From positions 1-64,000 of the forward strand of contig JALHMG010000010.1 of assembly GCA_022844135.1 (NCBI GenBank): a DNA stretch of 64,000 nt, read 5' to 3'. Below, in pieces: positions 1 through 9,400 of this stretch (position 1 is its first letter; every line of letters begins with the position of its first letter). The DNA is from Lysobacterales bacterium. GTDB lineage: Bacteria; Pseudomonadota; Gammaproteobacteria; Xanthomonadales; SZUA-5. The notes under the pieces were generated by a model. The model did no database searches. It was not told the origin of the DNA and worked only from the letters and a program-made list of their open reading frames with translations. The position numbers and the translations under genes are program-made.

Positions 1-120
1 GCGTCTGGGCGCGTTGGCCGCGCGAAAATCACGAGCAAGTTCTGGAGCCGTTTGCAGACGTCTAAACGTTTGGACGGCTGGGAACGCTAGGCGAAGAACT
101 AAAAAGTGCGTGTCCTGGTC
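1..120. repeat. Direct repeat, copy 1
   Basis: This stretch recurs almost unchanged at 405-522, with about five mismatches and one single-base length difference. The copies start GCGTCTGGGCGCGTTGG and end near GTGCGTGTCCTGGT. The window edge may cut the repeat, so its true left end is unknown. The repeat encloses about 285 bp with a short open frame. This layout fits debris of mobile or repeated DNA just beyond the 3' end of the RHS toxin locus. Confidence 0.85.
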
Positions 121-372
121 TTGCTGGTCTTGGGCGTTGAGAACAGAATTGGCGAAGACAAAACTCCGAAGCTAGATGTGCGGCGTCGGACGCTTACGTT
201 GCAGAAACTGGGGCTCGATGCCGACTATTGGGCCGGCCATGTCAACGGATTCCGATCCGCGTATCGGCGATTTGTCGGCAGCGTCGAGGCCATGACCGAA
301 AAAGCGGCAGCGCTTAAACAGCAGTGGCTCCAGGGCATCGGATACGCGCGGAGCCTTGCTGCAAACCGGTGA
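106..372 (+). CDS. Short hypothetical reading frame between direct repeats
   Basis: An 88-codon frame with a GTG start lies between the two direct repeats, and its first codons are inside copy 1. From about residue 20 the peptide looks protein-like, with a charged helical stretch (LGLDADYWAGHVNGF, then SVEAMTEKAAALKQQW). I do not recognise a family. No convincing ribosome-binding site precedes it, so it may be the C-terminal remnant of a larger gene fused to repeat DNA. A wholly spurious frame is also possible. Confidence 0.3.
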   Translation: MRVLVLLVLGVENRIGEDKTPKLDVRRRTLTLQKLGLDADYWAGHVNGFRSAYRRFVGSVEAMTEKAAALKQQWLQGIGYARSLAANR

Positions 373-404
373 GCGAACCCCACCGCACACTTTCGACGCC
401 GCTG

Positions 405-522
405 GCGTCTGGGCGCGTTGGCCGCGCGAAAACCACGAGCAAGTTCTGGAGCCGTTTGCAGACGGCTAGACGTTTGGACGGCTGGGAACGCTAGGCGAAG
501 GACTAAAAGTGCGTGTCCTGGT
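405..522. repeat. Direct repeat, copy 2
   Basis: This is the second copy of the repeat at 1-120. Downstream, to about 942, I see no supportable gene. The short motif GTGCGTGTCCTGGTTCT at the repeat end reappears in degenerate form near 632 and 854, which suggests successive partial copies of one repeated unit. Confidence 0.85.
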
Positions 523-942
523 TCTTTCTGGTTCTTTCCCTTCGATCATCGAGACGGGGCGGTGTTGACCCAAGTTCGGGGAGTTGGATCAAAAACTAGA
601 AGCAGATCAGGTGTTGACAGGAGGCGTCCATACGTGTCCTGGTTCTACGCGCTTAAACCACCCGCTGATTGCCGCGAACCAGCGAGCGAAAGCAACGAAA
701 ACGAGGCCAAAGACCGAGAACCGTCCACGGCAAGACTGGAGGCCAGGCAGTTCAGGTGTCAAAAATCCTCCCATTGCAGAGGAAAGCTTCTCGTGGACAG
801 CGCTGGGACAGCACAGTTGATCAGCATGTCCCATATTCCATATCATGTCCATAGTGCGTGTCCTTGTTCTCTCCCTTGTTCTCTAACCTTCTCTTTCTTC
901 CCTTTTCTCGTGGCCGAAGCATGGGCCAATCAGGAAAAAAGT
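523..942. other. Intergenic stretch without a supportable gene
   Basis: Only overlapping low-quality open frames occur here, with no protein-like composition and no ribosome-binding sites. Two degenerate copies of the GTGCGTGTCCTGGTTCT motif are present (about 632 and 854). Base composition is nearer 50-55% GC than the surrounding RHS core, as in the adjacent immunity gene. Confidence 0.5.
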
Positions 943-1647
943 TCAGCGGATGCATCCTGTTCGGTCAAAATGAAAAACAGGTCTAGTTGTCAGTTTTGAA
1001 ACCGCCAGCTCCTTGAAGAAGTCGAGGAATCCGAGAACGCCATGTGAGACGACTGTTTGAGCCGAGTCGTTGGCCTTAGTTAAAAGTCTCGCCCCAATCG
1101 CATTTTCAACATCCGCGCTTCGATCGAAAACAAAACCATTTGCCAGAGGCTTGGCCTTTCCTGAGACATGCGCGAGGCCTGGGATCTGTTTCTCAATATC
1201 GCGGGCAAGATATAATCGCTCCCAAGAACTGGGAAGTCCAAAGCTTATACTTTCAATAGCCCTACCGTCGGAGCGAATTTGGCCAAAGTACGGCTGGAAG
1301 CAACACACCAATTCCTTAAAGCACTTGTCGACGGCTCGCGGTGAAAAATTCTGCAGCTCTTCGAGATGAAACACATGCGATAGCCAGGGGACTCTTCGAA
1401 GCTCCGCACTAGTTTCACGAATGATTCGGATTGAGCCTTGCTTCCAGAAGTAAAGGCACGTCATCCGTCTTTCATCGGTCTCCTTAAACGCAGACGAAAG
1501 TGAGGGAAATACCTTCTCCACCGCGCCAACAGCAGTTGCAACTTCCCCAATCTCTCGCAGCACATGCCCAATACAAGCTTCAATATTTCGCACTGCCGCC
1601 AGATCTATCTCGGCCCCGGAAAGAAGCGTAAGGTTTGTGTATTTCAT
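943..1647 (-). CDS. Putative immunity protein for the RHS nuclease tip
   Basis: The 234-residue protein has no signal peptide and no membrane segment, so it should be cytoplasmic. I recognise no named family. Its ATG overlaps the TGA of the upstream RHS toxin-tip gene in an ATGA arrangement at 1644-1647, which implies translational coupling. Position directly after a polymorphic toxin tip, small size and lack of export signals are what is known of RHS/CDI immunity proteins. The function is therefore inferred from context, not from a motif. Base composition is visibly AT-richer than the RHS core, like the toxin tip, in keeping with tip and immunity gene arriving together. It would be expected to bind and block the PD-(D/E)XK-like domain of its neighbour. 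Confidence 0.65.
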   Translation of the reverse strand: MKYTNLTLLSGAEIDLAAVRNIEACIGHVLREIGEVATAVGAVEKVFPSLSSAFKETDERRMTCLYFWKQGSIRIIRETSAELRRVPWLSHVFHLEELQNFSPRAVDKCFKELVCCFQPYFGQIRSDGRAIESISFGLPSSWERLYLARDIEKQIPGLAHVSGKAKPLANGFVFDRSADVENAIGARLLTKANDSAQTVVSHGVLGFLDFFKELAVSKLTTRPVFHFDRTGCIR

Positions 1648-3386
1648 AACAAGAAGAACACTATGCGCAATGGAACGCCGTGAGTCGTGGCGAGGGCGTT
1701 AAGGGCGGCGACCGTTGCAGCTGGAGGTTGAGTCCAGGCTACATAAGTGATTGAACCGCTCCTCGCCGCCGCCCATTCAAAAAACACCCTTGCTTGGCCG
1801 GAGGCAATGTATTGGCCTAATTTCGCATCTACGATATTTTTGCCAGCAAGTACCCAATCGGGGCGAGCCGTTCTTGACCCAACGTTGATGACAACTTGAG
1901 GTATTCCACCCATCATCCTCATGGCTGGATTTAGAACCGATTCGAAAAACCTCCCGGCATTTAACCTTAATAACCTCGGCGGCAAACCTACAACACGGTA
2001 GAGACCATGTCCAGCCCCTCGGATCAAGGCCCCAATGGACTGCGCCACAATCCCTGATCCTACTCGAGCTGTAATATGAATGCCGGTATAAACAACGAAG
2101 CTAGCTCCTCGAAGGGCAAAACCGCCCACCATAGAAAGGAACGATCTACCGCTTGGATCGACGCCTATTATCGGATTATTGTGAACGTATGCGTATTTGT
2201 GCAGACTGGGCGGATCAAAGGCACTACCGGTCCACGAGTCCAGTCCAACGAACCTTCCAGTCCGCGGATCCATGTACCTGGCCCGCAGGTAGTAGAACCC
2301 CAAATTCGGATCGAGTTGCTCGCCAGTGTATCGATAGTTGTTGTCGGTGCTTCCCGCGGTGTTCCCACTCGCCCCCGCCGGGTCGTTTTCGCCGAACGCG
2401 GTGTAGGCGTAGCGGTCGGTAATCGTGGCGTGGGCGTTCGGGCCGGTGGTGACCGGGTTGCCCTGGGCGTCGAGGTTGTGGGCGCTTAAGGCTCGTGTGG
2501 TGCCGAGTCCGTCGTAGTGGTAGACGTGCGTGGTGTTGCCGGCCAGCGCGAGTTGGGTTTGGCTGATCAGGTCGTCGCCGTAGACGTACGTGGTCGCGAG
2601 TGTGGATGCGGGCAGCGCTTGGCCGGTGGCTGCTTGGGTGTCGTACTCCTCCAGCACCTGCGCGTACGCCTGGTTTGGATCGACGAGGTACTCGGTTCGC
2701 GCTTGTCCCGTTGCCGTCTCGACGTGCTGGCTTCTGCGGATGCCGTTGGGGTCGTAGCGGTAGCTCAGCACTTTCTGGCTGGCGCCGGCGCCGATGGTGG
2801 CCGCGGTGAGTCGGCCTTCGGCGTCGAAGGTGTAGCGTTCCAGCGTCGTGGTGCCTTGCTTCTTCTCGATCAGATTGCCGGCGTTGTCGTACACATGATC
2901 GATGGTGCCGCCGGTGCCGGCGACGCGGGTCAGCCGATCGTTGTTGTCGTAGGTCAGCGTCTGATTTTTGCTGAGCGTGCCGCTGGTGGCTTCGGTCTTG
3001 CGGTTGCCCACCTTGTCGTAGGTGAAGACCGTGGTTCGCCCCTGGCTTTGCGTGCCGGTCACCTGCTCGCGCGTCAGGCGTTTGACCGCGTCGTACTGGT
3101 AATCGGTGGTGCGCATGATCGCCGGTTGGCTCGCCGTCGGGTTCGGCCGCGTCTCGGCGATTTGCGTGCGCAAGCCACTGGCGTCGACGCTGTAGCTCAA
3201 GCTCAGCAGAATGGCCGCGTTCGCCGCCGCGCTGGCTTTGTGCAACAACGTCTTCAAGCGATTGCGCTCGTCATACGTGTAAGCCACCGTGGTGCCGTTC
3301 GGGTGCGTTTGGCCGGCGCGATTGCCGACGCCGTCATAAGCATAACTCGTCGTCTGCGCGCGGCCCTGGTCGAGGACTGCGATCAC
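1644..3386 (-). CDS. RHS core C-terminal part with PD-(D/E)XK nuclease-like toxin tip
   Basis: The first 410 or so residues are YD repeats ending in the RHS core landmark (YLRARYMDPRTGRF, then HNNPIIGVDPSG). The rest is a variable tip with a hydrophobic stretch after the core. Residues 508-522 (RPDWVLAGKNIVDAK) match the PD-(D/E)XK nuclease layout: D510, then D520-x-K522. The tip ends with the gene, followed at once by the overlapping putative immunity gene. The frame is continuous upstream to 3428, where an amber codon separates it from the large RHS gene in the same frame. The start given is a GTG at 3386 without a clear ribosome-binding site. It could be independently translated, reached by readthrough, or be the dead 3' part of one interrupted gene. 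A nucleic-acid-cutting role is inferred from the motif. Confidence 0.75.
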   Translation of the reverse strand: MIAVLDQGRAQTTSYAYDGVGNRAGQTHPNGTTVAYTYDERNRLKTLLHKASAAANAAILLSLSYSVDASGLRTQIAETRPNPTASQPAIMRTTDYQYDAVKRLTREQVTGTQSQGRTTVFTYDKVGNRKTEATSGTLSKNQTLTYDNNDRLTRVAGTGGTIDHVYDNAGNLIEKKQGTTTLERYTFDAEGRLTAATIGAGASQKVLSYRYDPNGIRRSQHVETATGQARTEYLVDPNQAYAQVLEEYDTQAATGQALPASTLATTYVYGDDLISQTQLALAGNTTHVYHYDGLGTTRALSAHNLDAQGNPVTTGPNAHATITDRYAYTAFGENDPAGASGNTAGSTDNNYRYTGEQLDPNLGFYYLRARYMDPRTGRFVGLDSWTGSAFDPPSLHKYAYVHNNPIIGVDPSGRSFLSMVGGFALRGASFVVYTGIHITARVGSGIVAQSIGALIRGAGHGLYRVVGLPPRLLRLNAGRFFESVLNPAMRMMGGIPQVVINVGSRTARPDWVLAGKNIVDAKLGQYIASGQARVFFEWAAARSGSITYVAWTQPPAATVAALNALATTHGVPLRIVFFLL

Positions 3387-3428
3387 TTCGGTGAGACGAT
3401 TGAGTTCGTCGTACGCGTAGTCGACGTG

Positions 3429-3431
3429 CTA
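3429..3431 (-). other. In-frame amber codon splitting the RHS gene
   Basis: Reading the minus strand, the RHS frame runs ...LSTPR, TAG, HVDYAYDELNRLTEV... with no frame change. The residues just after the stop form an ordinary YD repeat, so the coding sequence clearly continued through this point in the ancestor. A single base change (for example CAG or TGG to TAG) would explain it. Sequencing error is an alternative. Confidence 0.85.
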
Positions 3432-6400
3432 ACGCGGCGTGCTCAAGCGCGTGCGATTGCCGATGGCATCGTAGGCATAGTCGATGGAACGATTCTGCGC
3501 ATCCGTGGCGCGAATCAGGCGATCGCGTACGTCGTACTGGAAGCTGTAGGTGTCGGCGCCTTCCTGGATCGATGTGATCCGATTGCCAGCATCGTAGCTA
3601 AACGTGCGCGTCTTGCCCGGCAGCGTCACTGTCGTCGGCCGGCCCAGGTTGTCGTACGCGGTGGCGATGGCTTCGCCGTTGAACGTGGTGTGCTGCACGC
3701 GCTGGCCGTTGCTGTCGTACTGGAACGACTCGCTCTGACCCATCGGCAGCGTGCGCGTGAGCTGTCGCCCCTGGCGATCGTACGTCCAGCGCGTGGTGCG
3801 GCCTTCGGCGTCGATCTGCGCGATCTTGTTGCCTTGCTCGTCATACTGATAGCGCGTGGTCAGCGTGCCCGCGTCGGGGCTGGCGCCATCGATCAGTTCG
3901 GGATTGGCGCCGGTGGCCGGATTCGGCAATACCACAGCCACCAGACGACTCAGTTTGTCGTACGCAAATCGCGTGGTGCGGCCCATCTCGTCGGTCTCAG
4001 CGATCTTGCGCCCGGCGGCATCGTAGGCCATGCGCGTGCGCGGGTTGTCGGCATCGCCGGCGGTGGCGTCGGGGTGGATGGTTTCGGTGAGCCGGCCCGC
4101 CGCGTCGTACACGAACTTCGTGGTGCGGCCCAGGTTGTCGGTGACTTGCGTGCGCTGTCCGGCCACATCGTAGCTCGTGGTCATCGTCTGGTTCAGCGCG
4201 TTCTTGACCTCGATCTGACGGCCGGCCAGGTCATAGCGATACGTGGTGCGCTGACCGCGCTCGTCGATGCTGGCAGTCAACTGACCGGCAGCATCGTATT
4301 CGCTGCGCGTGCGCGGATTGTCCGCATCATCCGGCGTGGCGTCAGGGTGGATCGTCTCGATCAGCCGATTGGCCGCGTCGTAGACCATCTTGGTGGTGCG
4401 ACCGAGGCGGTCTGTCTGCGCGATCACATTGCCTTCTGGATCGTACGCGGTTTCTTCGCGCACGCCGTCGGGGTGGATGACGGCAGTTTGCTCGCCGCGC
4501 GAGTTGTACTCGTAGCGCGTCACGCGCCCGAGCGCATCGGTCTCGGTGTCGACCTTGTCGATGGCGTTGTAGCTGGTGCGCGTGATGCTGCCATCCGGGT
4601 GCTTGGTTTCAACGAGGCGCCCTTTGCCATCGTAGGTGTAGTCGGTGGTCAGTGATTCCGGTGCACCGGCGACTTGCCGCGTGCGCGTTTCGCGCGTCAG
4701 ACGATTCATGGCGTCGTACGTACGCGAGACGATGTTGCCATCGGGATCGGTCTCGCGGGTGACGTTGCCGCGGCTGTCGTACGAGAACGAGGTCTGATTG
4801 CCCATCGGATCGGTGATCGACTTCAAGTTGCCGGTGTTCGGGCACTGCGAGCCGCAGATGTCGTGCGGCATCAGCGTGCGATGGCCGAGCGCGTCTTTGG
4901 TGTCGAACAGGTACGAGGTCTCATCGCCGGTCAGCAGGTTCGTCATGTAGGTGTTGGTGACCACCGTACGATTCAGCGCATCGACTTCGGTGTACAGCTG
5001 GTTGTAGCGCCCATACGTGCGCGTGGTGATGTTCCCCAGCGCGTCCTTTTCGGTGAGCACATTGCCGCGCGCATCGACCGTGTTCTCAGTGCGCCGGCCC
5101 AAGGGATCGGTGCGCGTCAGCTCGTTGCCGTTGGCATCGTAGGTGCGCAGCGTTTGTTCGCCCAAGTGGTTGGTCTCGCTCAAGACCCAGCCGTTCGCGT
5201 CATAGACGTAAGTGGTCGAATGACCGCGGCGATTCTTGATGGTCTCGGTCTTGCCAGCGATGTTGTGCACGTACTCGATGCGCTCGCCATTGGCATCGGT
5301 GGTGGCGATCAGGCGTCCGCCGTCGTCGTACTCGTGCTTCACCGCGCGCACGCCGCGCGCGTCGGTGATGGTGTCCAGATAGTGCGGATAGCGGATGTTT
5401 TGCAGGTACGCGAACGTGGTCTTCTGGCCGAGCACATCCGCCACTTCCATCAGATCGCCCGCGGCGCTGTAGCGATACTTCAGGCGTCGGCCATCGGGCA
5501 GCACGATATCGGTAATGCGGTCTTGCGCATCGCGCACGAACTGCACCGACACACCGGTGGAGTGGGTAATGCCATCGCGCGTGTAACGCACGAAGTTGCC
5601 GGCCTGGTCGGTGATCTTGGTGATGCCGAATTCCTGATCGAGGTCGTAGACCATCCCGTCGTCGGTAGTCAGCCGGTAATGGCGCGGATCGACCGGGACG
5701 TACGGATCGCTCAAGTCGGCGAGATTGCTCGCGCCGCCGCCCAAGTTCACCCAGCGCAACTGGCCGTAAGTCAGCTGCTCAAGCTTGGAGGTGGTCTTGC
5801 CATTGGCCGGCGTAAAGCTCAGATAGCCATCGATCGGCGGCAGGAACTGCTGGCACTCCGGACTCCACTTGGCGTTGAACTGCTCGGTCTCGCCATCGGG
5901 CAGCGTAATCGTTACTGCCGGCGTGCCCGCAGGGCGCACGCAGAACGGGGCAAAGCCGCCGCCGTTCTGCTGCATCGTCCACGAGAAGCCGAGCTTGCGG
6001 CTCTCGCGAATGCGCACGTTCTGGTAGTCGATCGACCAACCGTAGCCGAAGTCCAAATCTTCCTTCGACTGGCGCGTGTCGTAGGTGCGCGTGATGCGGA
6101 TCGGAATGCCCTGCAGCGGGATTTCGATCTCTTCGAAACTGATCTGGAAGTGGCCGATCTTCATGTCACCGTCGACCCGAATCGGCACGCTGTACTGGCT
6201 GCGCAAACCGTTGGCGTCCTCGGCATCAAGGATCAGCACGTACACGCCGTTGAACATCAGCGTCGGATCGACTTTGCCAAGCACGGCATTGCTGACCGGC
6301 TGGTCGCCCTCGCCGAGAATGATCTCGGGAACCGTGGGCGAATTGCCGGGACGCAAGCCCAGGCGCCAGTAACGTAAGGACGCATCGCTGACTGAGCCAA

Positions 6401-9400
6401 TCACATCCACAGGTTGCGTGACCTGAGCATCGTCGGCCGGTGTGGTGATCACGACCACCGGCGGGCTGTTGTCGCCAGCGCTGCGCACGAGCACATCTTC
6501 GCGTTTCTCGGCGAGGTTGCCGGCCGCATCGCGCGCGCTCGCGATCACCGGGACCACGCCGGCACGCGTGGGAGTGAGCACGTGCTGGCCGTTCTGCAGC
6601 GCAACGGGCGCACCGGCGGCAGTGACCAAGAGTTCGACGCCGGGGCGATTGTCGTTAGCGCTCGCGGCGATGGTCGTGCTTTGGCCGAGATCGATAGTCT
6701 TCGGACTGACGGACAGGTTCACCGTGGGTGGTGTTGGATCGAGGAGCGGCGCAATGCTCAACACTGGGGCGATCAGGTTGCCCCACAACTGCGCATCGAT
6801 GATCGGATGCACGCCGGTGCCGACCGCGCCATCGAGAATCGCTCCGGCGAGCAAATTGGCGAGCACATCGGATACACCGAGCGCGGCAGGGTTGTTGGCG
6901 ATCGCAACGAGGCCGGTGCCGGCTGCGAGCGTGCGCTCAAGTTCGCCTGCCCAAGGTGTAATCAGGTGCGGCGGTGAGTCGCTGCCGAGGACTGCGGTGA
7001 ACCAGCCGCCGCGCGCAGCGCTGCTCGATACACTGGCGCCTGTGAGGTGCGTCCCGGCATCGACATGCTCGCGGCCATAGACGAAGCTGGTGCCGCCGAG
7101 CGCGGCGGGATAGGCGATCTCGGCGGCCTGGCCGGACCACGTACCGGCGCTGATCGCATCGCTCACAAAGCTGGCGCTATCGCCGCGCGCAAGCGCCGAG
7201 GCGATGGGCGTCCGCAGCGCGCCTGGCAGGGCTGCGGGAATGCCGGACGCTTGTGTGGGATCGAGCACGTACACGGGTTTTTGCGCGACCAACGCGCGGT
7301 TGAAAACGCCGCTCGCCGAGCGTCCGCTACCGCCATGCAGCTGCTCCAGCAGCAAGTGGCCGAACGCGCCTTGCGTACCGAGGCTCTGATGGACGAATCG
7401 CGCCTCGGCGCCGCCCGTGAGCGGCGCGCCCCAGTGCGGTGGCGTGACATCGGAGATGCCATAGCCGGCGGGCCACGCGGTGGTAATCACGCCGAACGGC
7501 GCTGCCACCTCCATCGCCTGATAGGCGCTGGTCAAACCGGGCGCGCGATGGAAGCGTACGCGGTGGATGCCGGCAAGCCAGGTCTGGTACGCCTCGCTGA
7601 TCGCGAAATGGCCACCGCCCGTGAGGCGCAGCAGCGTCGGCATCAGCGCGGCGGCGCTCGCCGGCGTGCCGGCGACGATGGCGTTGCGCAGTGCTTGCAA
7701 GGCGGTCACATCGGCATCGAGCGCGCCGCTGCCGCCGCCGTGCCAGGACAGTTGCAATCCGCGCGGCTCGCCGACGAAGGCCGTGTCTTGCCGTGCGCTG
7801 CTGTAACCGGGACCCGCTTGGCGCACATCCACATACAGCGTGCGGCCGAGGCCCACCGCGTCGGAGCTTGCGAGGCGCGTTTGCCCGAGCCACAGTTCGG
7901 CCTTGAGTTCGATCAGGTACGCCGGCAGTGCGTCGGGCAGATCGGCAAAGCCGCTCAACGCGGCTGGGATCAGGGCCAGCAACACATCGCGATCGGCCTG
8001 GCTGGCAGGCACGAAGCGCACATCGACCGCTTTATCGGCGAGCGCGACCGTGGGCTGGTCGAGCGTAAGCAGCGCGGCGCCCGGCTGGCCGTTGTCGTCG
8101 ATGCGGAAGCGCCAGGTCACGCGATGGCGATCGCTCTCGCGCAAACTCTGCATCGGTGCTTCGGAGGCCAGCACGCGGTACGGCAAATTCCCGAGGAAGA
8201 ACGGATAGTCCGGCGTCGCATCGGTGGCGCGCGGCAGCAACTCGCCCACCGGCGCGTTGCTCAAATTGCGCGAGCGCAAGGCGTCGACGAAGCGCGTGCG
8301 CGCGGTGGTGAGTTGCTGCGCAAGCGCGCTGGCGCCCAAGCTGGTCAGCGCGTGACTGGCCTGATCGACCACCGCAGCGGCGTTGATCGCGGTGCGCATG
8401 GCGTTAATGTCGAGCGCCATCCAGGTGGCGATGTCGGGGCCCAGCGAAACGTCTAGATCTTTGTAGCTCGGATCGAGGCCAATCCAGGCATCGCCAGTAC
8501 GGTGTTTGGCGCCGCGCGAGGGCGCAAGATCGATCCACGCCTCGACCCACACATGTTGCCAGCGCAGGGCCGCAATGCCGCCGCCACCCTGCACCGTCTC
8601 GAACGGCACGCCGCTTTCGGTGAGCAGTTCGGTGACCGCTTCGATGCGGTCGACGCCCCACCAGCGCAGTGCGCGCGGCGTATCCATTTCGATATTGCCG
8701 AATACATAACGGCTGTGCACGCCCGCTGCACGCAGCAAGGCCACGAGCAGACTGGCTTGATCCGTTGGGTTGCCGCGGCGCGTGCTCAGCGTACCGGCGG
8801 CGCCTTGCAGCGATCCGCTACCCGGCACCAGCGCGATGTTCTTGCGCACCCATTCGAAGATCGGCACTGGCGCGTTGCCGAGCTCATCGGCTTTGGCTTC
8901 GATGGCGGCCGACAGTGGCGCATCGAGTGTGGCAGCGAGATCGGCCGGACCGGGCGCGGCGCGCGGCGCGCGCGTCGGCGCGATCGGCGCCAGGGCTCGG
9001 GCCTGAGGTGCTGTTGGGGCAGATTCGAGATCGACGCGCGAGGGGGAGCGCAAGAGGCGATCAAGCGACTGGCGCGCGGCCTGTTGATCGTTGGCGTTGC
9101 CGCGTTGCAGCGCTTCTAAGGCGGAAGCCGACGCGCGGCGCCCGTTTGCGACCGCTTGCTCTGCCGCACGCTGGCGCTCGGCCAATTGCGGATGGCGGGC
9201 AGTCAGTTCCTTGATGGCATCGCGCCCTTGCGCCAATTGCGCATCAGCCAGATTGCCGGCGCGAACGCTGGCGGCGGCGTAATCGCCAGAGGAACGCGGG
9301 GCGCCATCGAGCGATTGGGCGCAAAGCGGTGCGCAGAGCGCGAATGAGAGGACAACCGTTGCCAGCACGACGCGCTTTGCGCCCGAGAAACCGATCGTCT

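Noticed and set aside
418-999. 193-codon plus-strand frame across the repeat
   Set aside because: It begins in repeat DNA and overlaps the immunity gene; composition is not protein-like.
2517-4655. Long plus-strand open frame antisense to the RHS genes
   Set aside because: It is the mirror of YD-repeat codons in GC-rich DNA; it shows no protein-like motif, and the minus-strand RHS frame has clear homology features.
4674-6377. Second long plus-strand frame antisense to RHS
   Set aside because: Same reason: a shadow of the minus-strand RHS core with low-complexity composition.
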